A stretch of DNA of 22,031 bases, taken from the IMG/VR virus record IMGVR_UViG_3300035157_000603, positions 1 through 22,031 of that record. The stretch is one strand, 5' to 3'. Position 1 is the first letter of the stretch, and every line of letters starts with the position of its first letter. A program made the position numbers and the translations under genes. Shown piece by piece: positions 15,535 through 22,031 of this stretch. Source of the stretch: a virus. The notes below the pieces were generated by a model, which was not told the DNA's origin, ran no database searches, and saw nothing but the letters and a program-made list of their open reading frames with translations.

Positions 15535-16218
15535 ATGAATATCCATATAGATTTACCACTTAATATAGAAGTTCCCAACTCTCAAACAGATTTTAGATTG
15601 GGATTGATGTTCAGAGAAAGTCTGGAAAAAGATAGTGGAATGCTTTTTATATTTGATAGTGTAGAACAGCAATCCTTTCATATGAAAGATACTCAGATTC
15701 CTTTGGATATTGCATTCATTAAGGAAGATGGGACAATTGATAGTATTAAAGAATTAAAACCATATAACCCTATTCCAGTATTTTCGGAAGGGGAAATTCA
15801 ATATGCATTAGAAGTAAATAGAGGGTGGTTTGAAGAACATGATGTTAAAGTAGGTGATAAAATTCTTGAGCAGGTAATTGAAAATTATAATACTTCTGAT
15901 TGGAGAGATGATTTTAATCCAACAGAAATTGAATCAGTTGATTTAATTAAACCAGAACCTATGGTTTCACCTAAATCAAATATTCCTTATGAGGATTTAA
16001 GTGAAGCAACTAGGATTGCTCCTAAGGTTGGTAATATAATTGATGTATATTTGGCATGGAGAGGATCAAGTTATATGATAAAAATGTTTTTCCCTCAAGT
16101 TACTGTACCATCAAGAAAAGATATTAGAGATCAGGTTCATAAGGTATATCCAGGAGCTAAGGTTTGGAATTATCAAGTGTCTACATATAAACCAGGAGAA
16201 CCTTTATTGGTAAATTAG
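15535..16218 (+). CDS. DUF192 family protein with a C-terminal extra domain
   Basis: A 227-residue protein. Residues about 10-115 fit DUF192: FRLGLMFRESLEKDSGMLFI, then SFHMKDTQIPLDIAFIKEDG, then YALEVNRGWFEEHDVKVGDK. These blocks cover the 'R-x-GLM', 'GMLFxF', 'MKxTxIPLDIAF' and 'ALEVNxGW' signatures. Bacterial members are often exported, but there is no signal peptide here, so it should stay in the infected cytoplasm or go into the virion. After a linker of about 40 residues, residues about 160-227 form a second region (IIDVYLAWRGSSYMIKMFFP, then SRKDIRDQVHKVYPGAKVWN, ending GEPLLVN). I recall 'KVYPGAKV...PGEPL' endings from other cyanophage hypothetical proteins. Function is unknown. Confidence 0.82.
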   Translation: MNIHIDLPLNIEVPNSQTDFRLGLMFRESLEKDSGMLFIFDSVEQQSFHMKDTQIPLDIAFIKEDGTIDSIKELKPYNPIPVFSEGEIQYALEVNRGWFEEHDVKVGDKILEQVIENYNTSDWRDDFNPTEIESVDLIKPEPMVSPKSNIPYEDLSEATRIAPKVGNIIDVYLAWRGSSYMIKMFFPQVTVPSRKDIRDQVHKVYPGAKVWNYQVSTYKPGEPLLVN

Positions 16219-16219
16219 T

Positions 16220-17884
16220 ATGGCAATTGATGAAGTCTATCTTGGTAATCCCCTTTTAAAGAAAGCAAATGTTCAGCAAGAATTTACAAGAGAACAAATT
16301 CTTGAGTTCATGGCATGTAAGGCAGACCCAGTATATTTTGCAAAAAACTATGTACAAATTGTAAGTTTGGATGAGGGTCTTGTTCCTTTCCAACCTTATG
16401 ATTTTCAGGAGAAATTAATAAAAAATTTCCACGAGAATAGATTCAATATATGTAAGATGCCTCGTCAGACTGGTAAGTCTACGACATCGGTATCATACTT
16501 ATTACATTATGCTGTGTTTAATGATAATGTAAATATTGGTATTCTTGCTAACAAAGCAGCAACTGCAAGAGACTTGTTAGGTAGATTACAAACTGCCTAT
16601 GAAAATCTTCCTAAATGGATGCAGCAAGGAATCATATCATGGAATAAAGGTTCATTGGAGTTAGAAAATGGTTCTAAAATCTTGGCGGCTTCCACTAGTG
16701 CTAGTGCTGTTCGGGGTATGTCTTTCAACATCCTCTTCTTGGATGAGTTTGCTTTTGTTCCCAATCACATCGCTGACTCTTTCTTTGCTTCTGTTTATCC
16801 TACTATTACTTCTGGTAAAAGCACAAAAGTAATCATGGTTTCAACCCCTCACGGGATGAACCATTTTTATAGGTATTGGCACGATGCAGAGAAAGGAAAG
16901 AATGAATATGTACCAACTGATGTTCATTGGTCAGAAGTTCCTGGTAGGGATGATGAATGGAAGAGACAAACTATTGCGAACACATCAGAGCAACAGTTTA
17001 AGATTGAGTTTGAATGTGAGTTTTTAGGTTCTGTTGATACTTTAATTGCACCAAGTAAATTAAGGTCATTAATATATGAAGAACCAAGAACCACTAGTGC
17101 AGGGTTAGATGTATATGTTGACCCACAAAAAGGACATGATTATGTAATAACAGTTGATGTGGCAAGAGGTGTTTCTAAAGATTATTCTGCATTTGTAGTA
17201 ATTGATATAACCGAGTTTCCACATTGTGTAGTAGCAAAGTATAGGAATAATGAAATTAAACCAATGCTTTTCCCATCTCTTATTCAACAAGTGGGAACCA
17301 AATATAATAATGCATTTGTTTTATGTGAGGTAAATGATGTAGGAGATCAGGTAGCATCTATATTAAATTTTGATATGGAGTATGCAAATCTCCTTATGAC
17401 TTCCATGAGAGGAAGAGCAGGTCAAGTTGTTGGTCAAGGATTCTCTGGTAAGAAGACTCAATTAGGAGTTAAGATGTCTAAGACAGTTAAGAAGGTAGGT
17501 TCTCTTAACTTAAAGACTTTAATAGAAGAAAATAAACTTCTCTTTACAGATTATGATATTATGAGTGAATTAACTACATTCATTCAAAAAAGTAATTCAT
17601 TCGAGGCAGAAGAAGGATGTAATGATGACCTTGCTATGTGTCTTGTCATATATGCATGGTTAGTAGCACAAGATTACTTTAAGGAACTTACTGACCAAGA
17701 TGTAAGAAAGAGATTATATGAAGAGCAAAAGAATCAAATTGAGCAAGATATGGCACCATTTGGATTTTTAAGTGATGGTGTAACTGAAGAAGAATCATTT
17801 GTAGATAAAGATGGAGATAGGTGGTTTACAGATGAATATGGAGATAAAGGTGGTGGAATGAACTATATGTGGGACTATCTTTAA
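16220..17884 (+). CDS. gp17: Large terminase subunit gp17
   Basis: A 554-residue ATP-driven DNA-packaging motor and headful nuclease that docks on portal gp20. The N-terminal ATPase has a Walker A at residues 80-88 (MPRQTGKST) and a Walker B at 171-176 (ILFLDE, with catalytic Glu 176), followed by a coupling motif around 208 (STPHGM). The nuclease domain carries the RNase H-like acidic set: Asp 313 in VITVDVARG, Glu 370 in VLCEVND, and Asp 469 or 470 in CNDDLAM. These positions parallel T4 Asp401, Glu458 and Asp542. It is somewhat shorter than T4 gp17 (610). The ATG follows the DUF192 stop by one base. The frame is intact, with no intron or intein. Bases about 16681-16860 are richer in GC than the rest of the gene. 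Confidence 0.96.
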   Translation: MAIDEVYLGNPLLKKANVQQEFTREQILEFMACKADPVYFAKNYVQIVSLDEGLVPFQPYDFQEKLIKNFHENRFNICKMPRQTGKSTTSVSYLLHYAVFNDNVNIGILANKAATARDLLGRLQTAYENLPKWMQQGIISWNKGSLELENGSKILAASTSASAVRGMSFNILFLDEFAFVPNHIADSFFASVYPTITSGKSTKVIMVSTPHGMNHFYRYWHDAEKGKNEYVPTDVHWSEVPGRDDEWKRQTIANTSEQQFKIEFECEFLGSVDTLIAPSKLRSLIYEEPRTTSAGLDVYVDPQKGHDYVITVDVARGVSKDYSAFVVIDITEFPHCVVAKYRNNEIKPMLFPSLIQQVGTKYNNAFVLCEVNDVGDQVASILNFDMEYANLLMTSMRGRAGQVVGQGFSGKKTQLGVKMSKTVKKVGSLNLKTLIEENKLLFTDYDIMSELTTFIQKSNSFEAEEGCNDDLAMCLVIYAWLVAQDYFKELTDQDVRKRLYEEQKNQIEQDMAPFGFLSDGVTEEESFVDKDGDRWFTDEYGDKGGGMNYMWDYL

Positions 17885-17889
17885 GTGTT

Positions 17890-17911
17890 CATGAATGATT
17901 CATGCATTTTT
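17890..17911 (+). terminator. Possible weak terminator after gp17
   Basis: CATGAAT and ATTCATG flank a single G, giving up to six base pairs with a three-base loop, and five T residues follow at 17907-17911. The stem is AT-rich, so any termination would be weak. It is the only inverted repeat in the 95-base gap between gp17 and gp18. Confidence 0.4.
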
Positions 17912-17934
17912 AACCTCTCGAAAATAAACTTTTT

Positions 17935-17942
17935 AATAAATA
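17935..17942 (+). promoter_or_regulatory. Candidate late promoter (AATAAATA) upstream of gp18
   Basis: AATAAATA lies in the largest intergenic gap of the window (17885-17979), 37 bases before the sheath ATG. A strong ribosome-binding site, GGAG at 17967-17970, sits nine bases before the ATG. Its position ahead of the highly expressed sheath gene makes this one of the more convincing late promoter candidates. Confidence 0.6.
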
Positions 17943-17979
17943 ATTTCAAGTTAAACTGAGAAATTCGGAGACAGAAAAC

Positions 17980-20169
17980 ATGGCGACTCCTCAATTATCT
18001 CCTGGTGTTCTAACTAGAGAGGTTGATTTAACAGTAGGGAGAGCTGATAATGTATTAGACAACATAGGAGGTATTGCGGGTCCATTCCCACAAGGTCCAG
18101 TTGACGATTTGGTGAACATAACTACTGAGCAGGAACTTATCAATGTATTTGGTAAGCCAATCTCAACAGATGCACAGTATGCATACTGGATGAGTGCAGC
18201 ATCCTACCTTTCATATGGAGGAGTTCTAAAAGTTGGAAGAACAGATGGTTCTACACTGAAAAATGCTAACGCTGGTGTAGGTCAAGCATCTGCAGATTTA
18301 AAAATTAAAAATTACGACGATTATTTAAACAATTACGAAGAAGCAACAAACTTTGTGTTTGCTGCAAAAACTCCTGGTACTTGGGCAAATGGTCTTAAGG
18401 TTTGTACAATTGATGATTTAGCAGACCAAACCCTAAATTTCAATAGTACTTCATTATCAAGTATTGGTGCTACTGTAGGATATGGTATAACACAAGCAGT
18501 TAATGATGTAGTTCTTCCAGGAATGGGAAGCACCTCAACCTTTAATGGTTATGTTAAGGGAATTATAACTGGTGTTACTACAAGTTCTACTGAAGGTTTG
18601 AGTGAAGTACAAGTTAAAGTTGTAGAAAGAGTTGATTCTGCTGGTGTCGCCACAGCAATCAATTATGCAGAGGGTGCATCATATGCTTCATTTGCTACTG
18701 GAGATGTTTTATTCCATAAAGCGAATGGTACTTTAGTTGGTACTGGTGCAACTGCAGTAACCAAAGTTGCTGACTGGTATGATTCACAAACTCTTGGATT
18801 AACTAACGCAACAGTTTATTGGAAGTCCATTGCTCCAAAACCAACAACTAATAAGTATTCTCTTAATAGAAATGGTAAGAATGATGCTACTCACGTTGTA
18901 GTTGTTGATGATTTAGGAGAGGTAACAGGAATTACTGGTCAGATTATAGAGAAGCATTTAAGTCTTTCTAAGGCACTTGATGCTATATCTGATGTAAATT
19001 CACCTCAGAAGATTTGGTACGAACAGTACTTAGCACTTTATTCTGAGAATGTATACGCTGGAGGTAATCCAGGAAGTGGTATTGATGAGACTTGGGTTAC
19101 AGATCCTGCACCTGGCGGATTTAGTGCTTTAGGTGGATGGCAAGCAGTTAGTGCTGGAGATGGTCTCTGGGGACAAAATGCTCAAGGAGTTAACTTTGCT
19201 TCAGTTGGAAATATTACATACGACTTAACAGGTGGTGTTGACTACTCTGATGCTAAGGGTATGAAACCACAACTTGGTGATATTATTACTACTTACAACT
19301 TATTCTCTAATAAGGATGAAGAAGCAGTTGATTACCTAATTATGGGTCCAGGATTTGACAATGAAGGTGATTCTCAAGCAAAAGCAAACTATCTAATCTC
19401 TCTTGCTAATGAGAGAAAGGATTGTATGGCAACTGTTGGACCACATAGAGCAAATGTTGTTGGAGTTTCTAATAGTGATACTCAAACAACTAATTTAACC
19501 AAATTCTTTAGTTCACTACAATCTTCATCTTATGCAACACTTGATAGTGGATATAAGTACACATATGATAGATTTAATAATAAATTCCGTTGGATACCAA
19601 CTAATGCTGATATAGCAGGTTTGATGGCTCGTACATCACTCAACTCATATCCTTGGTTCTCACCAGCAGGACAGCAGCGTGGTATTATTAATAATGCAAT
19701 TAAACTTGCATATAATCCTAATAAGGCACAAAGAGATCTTCTCTATCCATTAAGAGTTAATTCAGTTATCACACAACCAGGAGTTGGAACACTTCTATTC
19801 GGTGATAAGACTGCACTTGGATATGCATCTGCATTCGACAGAATTAATGTTAGAAGATTATTCCTTACAATTGAGCAAGCACTACAAAGTGCAGCAGAAG
19901 CACAACTCTTTGAACTCAATGATGAGTTAACAAGAGCTAACTTTAAGAATATTGTTGAACCATATCTTCGTGACATTCAGGCAAAGAGAGGACTCTATGG
20001 ATTCCTTGTTATTTGTGATACCACAAACAACACACCTGATGTTATTGATAATAATGAATTCCGAGCAGACATCTTCCTGAAGCCTGCGAAGTCAATCAAC
20101 TATGTTACTCTTACTTTCGTTGCTACCCGTACTGGTGTTAGTTTCGATGAAGTAGCAGGTCGAGTTTAA
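17980..20169 (+). CDS. gp18: Tail sheath protein gp18
   Basis: A 729-residue contractile tail sheath subunit (T4: 659). The N-terminal strand that interlocks neighbouring subunits is present (MATPQLSPGVLTREVDLTVG), followed by GPFPQGPVDDLVNITTEQEL and the family's SAASYLSYGGVLKVGR. The long middle (residues about 150-450) is the variable protruding part. The C-terminal core fits the family: PWFSPAGQQRGIINNAIKLA, then LYPLRVNSVITQPGVGTLLF, then AFDRINVRRLFLTIEQAL, ending in INYVTLTFVATRTGVSFDE. It is made in many copies around the gp19 tube and is expected to be one of the most abundant virion proteins. Its own GGAG site and upstream promoter candidate fit that. Confidence 0.96.
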   Translation: MATPQLSPGVLTREVDLTVGRADNVLDNIGGIAGPFPQGPVDDLVNITTEQELINVFGKPISTDAQYAYWMSAASYLSYGGVLKVGRTDGSTLKNANAGVGQASADLKIKNYDDYLNNYEEATNFVFAAKTPGTWANGLKVCTIDDLADQTLNFNSTSLSSIGATVGYGITQAVNDVVLPGMGSTSTFNGYVKGIITGVTTSSTEGLSEVQVKVVERVDSAGVATAINYAEGASYASFATGDVLFHKANGTLVGTGATAVTKVADWYDSQTLGLTNATVYWKSIAPKPTTNKYSLNRNGKNDATHVVVVDDLGEVTGITGQIIEKHLSLSKALDAISDVNSPQKIWYEQYLALYSENVYAGGNPGSGIDETWVTDPAPGGFSALGGWQAVSAGDGLWGQNAQGVNFASVGNITYDLTGGVDYSDAKGMKPQLGDIITTYNLFSNKDEEAVDYLIMGPGFDNEGDSQAKANYLISLANERKDCMATVGPHRANVVGVSNSDTQTTNLTKFFSSLQSSSYATLDSGYKYTYDRFNNKFRWIPTNADIAGLMARTSLNSYPWFSPAGQQRGIINNAIKLAYNPNKAQRDLLYPLRVNSVITQPGVGTLLFGDKTALGYASAFDRINVRRLFLTIEQALQSAAEAQLFELNDELTRANFKNIVEPYLRDIQAKRGLYGFLVICDTTNNTPDVIDNNEFRADIFLKPAKSINYVTLTFVATRTGVSFDEVAGRV

Positions 20170-20177
20170 TTCTAATA

Positions 20178-20185
20178 TCTAAATA
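20178..20185 (+). promoter_or_regulatory. Possible late promoter variant (TCTAAATA) upstream of gp19
   Basis: TCTAAATA has one mismatch to TATAAATA, and is followed by AGGAGG at 20191-20196, nine bases before the gp19 ATG. The ribosome-binding site is the strongest in the window. The promoter call is weak because of the mismatch at a conserved base. Confidence 0.3.
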
Positions 20186-20205
20186 CCAACAGGAGGATAC
20201 TACAA

Positions 20206-20808
20206 ATGGCCACAGGTTTTTCAATTGGCAAATTTAAATCCGCCCTCGCAGGGGGCGGTGCAAGACCGAATCTCTTTGAAGTTCGGTTAACATCTATTCC
20301 AGGTGGAGTTACTTGGGATTCAGACAACTTTAAGTTTATGTGTAAGGCAGCATCATTACCTGCTCAAACTATAGCAAATATTGATGTTCCTTTCAGAGGA
20401 AGAATCTTTAAAGTTGCTGGAGACAGAACTATTGAGAATTGGACTCTTACTATCATTAATGATGAAGATTTCAAATACAGAACTGCTTTTGAAGGATGGA
20501 TGCAGCATATTCTCAGATTAGAGAATAATACTGGTACTACAAATCCAGTTTCATATATGACTAATGCTGATGTTATTCAGTTAGGTAGAGGAAGTCAAGT
20601 GGAATCAACAAATTCCACTGATGGCAGCTATGATGATTCTGCTAATGGAACAGAAGTAGCAGGACTTGCTAGATATCAAATGCAAGATATTTGGCCAGTT
20701 AATGTTAGTTCTATTGATTTATCAATGGACAATTCTGACCAGATTGAAGAGTTTACTGTTGAGTTTGCTGTTCAATCATTCTCTAGAATGGCATCGGTTG
20801 ATACTTAA
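20206..20808 (+). CDS. gp19: Tail tube protein gp19
   Basis: A 200-residue tail tube subunit (T4: 163), which stacks as hexameric rings to form the DNA channel. Family features are the NLFEVRLTSIPGG strand, the 'MCKAASLPAQTIANIDVPFR' block, 'GRIFKVAGDRTIENWTLTII', and 'NDEDFKYRTAFEGWMQHILR' before a short variable insert at residues about 115-155. It closes with 'WPVNVSSIDLSMDNSDQIEE' and a 'FTVEFAVQSF' strand. The variable insert (SQVESTNSTDGSYDDSANGT) is polar and explains the length above T4. A strong AGGAGG precedes the ATG. Confidence 0.95.
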   Translation: MATGFSIGKFKSALAGGGARPNLFEVRLTSIPGGVTWDSDNFKFMCKAASLPAQTIANIDVPFRGRIFKVAGDRTIENWTLTIINDEDFKYRTAFEGWMQHILRLENNTGTTNPVSYMTNADVIQLGRGSQVESTNSTDGSYDDSANGTEVAGLARYQMQDIWPVNVSSIDLSMDNSDQIEEFTVEFAVQSFSRMASVDT

Positions 20809-20813
20809 ATATA

Positions 20814-20830
20814 AGGGGTTTTAAACCCCT
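20814..20830 (+). terminator. Hairpin between gp19 and gp20 touching a late promoter
   Basis: AGGGGTTT and AAACCCCT surround one T, a near-perfect inverted repeat that starts 6 bases after the gp19 stop. As RNA it folds with a GGGG/CCCC core stem. No T-run follows, so it is more like a processing or stability hairpin, or a weak terminator. Its last T is the first base of the TATAAATA octamer. Confidence 0.55.
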
Positions 20831-20837
20831 ATAAATA
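20830..20837 (+). promoter_or_regulatory. Late promoter (exact TATAAATA) upstream of gp20
   Basis: An exact copy of the T4 late promoter octamer, in the 56-base gap between gp19 and gp20, 27 bases before the portal ATG. It is the best late promoter candidate in the window. It directly abuts the preceding hairpin. The portal gene's ribosome-binding site is weak (AGAAGAAG around 20845). Confidence 0.7.
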
Positions 20838-20864
20838 GAAGAGTAGAAGAAGTTTCCTTAAATC

Positions 20865-22031
20865 ATGGCGAAGTTATTTGGGTTCTCAATAGAGGACACT
20901 GAACCACTATCTCCGACCACTGTTTCCCCTGTCCCCGAAAATAACGAGGACGGGGTTGACTGGTCTATGAGTAGTGGTTTTTTTGGGTCATATGTTGACT
21001 TGGAAGGAATCTATCGGACTGAGTTTGAATTAATTAAACGATATAGAGAAATGGCATTACATCCAGAAGTGGATAGTGCTATTGAAGATATTGTAAATGA
21101 AGCAATTGTATCTGATTTAAATGATAGTCCAGTTCAAATTGATCTGGATAATTTAAATGCTAGTGATGGTATTAAGAGAAAAATTAGAGATGAGTTTAAA
21201 TTCGTAAAAGATCTTTTAGATTTTGATAAAAAAGCACATGAAATTTATAGAAATTGGTATGTTGATGGAAGAATTTATTATCATAAAGTAATTGATTTAA
21301 AGAAACCTGAAGAAGGTATTCAAGAGATACGTTATATTGATGCAATGAAGATGAGATATGTGCGTCAGAATAAGAAGAAGGGTGGTAATGATAAGTATAA
21401 AAATAGAAATCCTCTAGTCAATGATAATCCAATGGATTATGAATGGCCAGAAATAGAAGAGTACTTCATTTATAATCCAAAATTAACATATCCTACTGGT
21501 AATGTTAAAGATTTAGGATCGAATACTGGTATTAAAATGACCAAAGATTCGATTACTTATTGCACTTCTGGATTAGTTGATAGGAACAAAGGAAATTGTC
21601 TTTCATATTTACATAAAGCAATTAAATCACTCAATCAACTTAGAATGATTGAGGATTCTCTAGTAATATACAGACTATCGAGGGCACCAGAACGAAGAAT
21701 TTTTTATATTGATGTCGGCAACCTACCTAAAGTAAAAGCTGAGCAATATCTCCGAGATGTGATGATGAGATATCGTAACAAACTTGTATACGACGCTCAA
21801 ACAGGAGAGATCCGTGATGACAAAAAGTACATGGCAATGCTGGAGGATTTCTGGCTCCCTCGGAGAGAAGGAGGGCGTGGTACTGAAATTTCTACTCTTC
21901 CAGGAGGTCAAAACTTGGGGGAAATCACGGATATTGAGTACTTCAAAAAGAAATTATATAGGTCGCTCAATGTACCCCCATCAAGAATGGACGGAGAAGG
22001 AGGATTTAATCTGGGAAGATCCTCAGAGATA
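20865..22031 (+). CDS. gp20: Portal protein gp20 (3' truncated)
   Basis: The first 389 codons of the portal (T4: 524 residues), the dodecameric ring at the head vertex through which gp17 pumps DNA. The frame from ATG 20865 is open to the right edge of the window, so the C-terminus is missing. The N-terminus (MAKLFGFSIEDTEPLSPTTV) is followed by 'RYREMALHPEVDSAIEDIVN', the usual start of the conserved core. From residue about 280 comes the highly conserved block used as a cyanophage diversity marker: FYIDVGNLPKVKAEQYLRD, YRNKLVYDAQTGEIRDD, LEDFWLPRREGGRGTEISTL and LYRSLNVPPSRM. DNA for this last block is much richer in GC than the first half of the gene. Confidence 0.96.
   Translation, partial: MAKLFGFSIEDTEPLSPTTVSPVPENNEDGVDWSMSSGFFGSYVDLEGIYRTEFELIKRYREMALHPEVDSAIEDIVNEAIVSDLNDSPVQIDLDNLNASDGIKRKIRDEFKFVKDLLDFDKKAHEIYRNWYVDGRIYYHKVIDLKKPEEGIQEIRYIDAMKMRYVRQNKKKGGNDKYKNRNPLVNDNPMDYEWPEIEEYFIYNPKLTYPTGNVKDLGSNTGIKMTKDSITYCTSGLVDRNKGNCLSYLHKAIKSLNQLRMIEDSLVIYRLSRAPERRIFYIDVGNLPKVKAEQYLRDVMMRYRNKLVYDAQTGEIRDDKKYMAMLEDFWLPRREGGRGTEISTLPGGQNLGEITDIEYFKKKLYRSLNVPPSRMDGEGGFNLGRSSEI

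Noticed and set aside
16220-17884. Possible intron, intein or homing endonuclease in the terminase gene
   Set aside because: The frame is continuous and all ATPase and nuclease motifs are in the expected order at expected distances.
1-22031. tRNA genes, CRISPR arrays, insertion sequences, integrase or attachment sites
   Set aside because: No cloverleaf-like sequence, regularly spaced direct repeats, transposase or integrase motifs were seen, and there is no gap large enough for most of these.

Overview
The window is a continuous piece of the virion-assembly region of a T4-like (Tevenvirinae-type) marine myovirus. All genes lie on the + strand, are packed with overlaps or gaps of a few bases, and are AT-rich. 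The order of recognisable T4 homologues is gp13, gp14, gp15, gp16, gp17, gp18, gp19, gp20 (neck, tail-sheath terminator, small and large terminase, sheath, tube, portal), the canonical T4 late-gene order. Long beta-rich virion proteins inserted between them, a DUF1257/Ycf35 gene, a DUF2997 gene and a purS-like gene point to a cyanophage of Prochlorococcus or Synechococcus. That host assignment is inference; no host DNA is present.

Layout. 1-4306: C-terminal part of a very large virion structural protein whose start lies left of the window. 4308-4905: two small proteins, one coiled coil and one beta-sandwich-like. 4931-9842: gp13, gp14 (greatly enlarged by internal repeats), gp15 and gp16. 9872-13675: a 1267-residue fibre-like protein with coiled coil, beta-rich repeats and a beta-helix. 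13677-14450: three small genes linked by overlaps, the last a Cys-containing Gly/Asn-rich protein with a leader resembling the T4 capsid-targeting sequence. 14490-16218: a non-structural cassette of DUF2997, DUF1257 (Ycf35), a 49-residue protein, PurS-like and DUF192-like genes. 16220-20808: gp17, gp18 and gp19. 20865-22031: gp20 portal, cut by the right edge.

The genes form a late-expressed head, neck and tail assembly and DNA-packaging programme: portal gp20 with gp16/gp17 packages DNA, gp13/gp14 close the neck, gp15 caps the tail, and gp18/gp19 build the contractile tail. Octamers of the form NATAAATA, matching the T4 late promoter TATAAATA, occur just upstream of several transcriptional blocks. 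Two small genes (14002-14172 and 15040-15189) and both edge-truncated genes were identified by direct reading.

The least conventional parts are the 14-16.2 kb cassette, the capsid-targeting-like leader on the Gly/Asn-rich protein, and beta-rich repeat modules shared among at least four virion proteins. No intergenic stretch exceeds 100 bases. I saw no tRNA, CRISPR array, integrase, transposon or attachment site.
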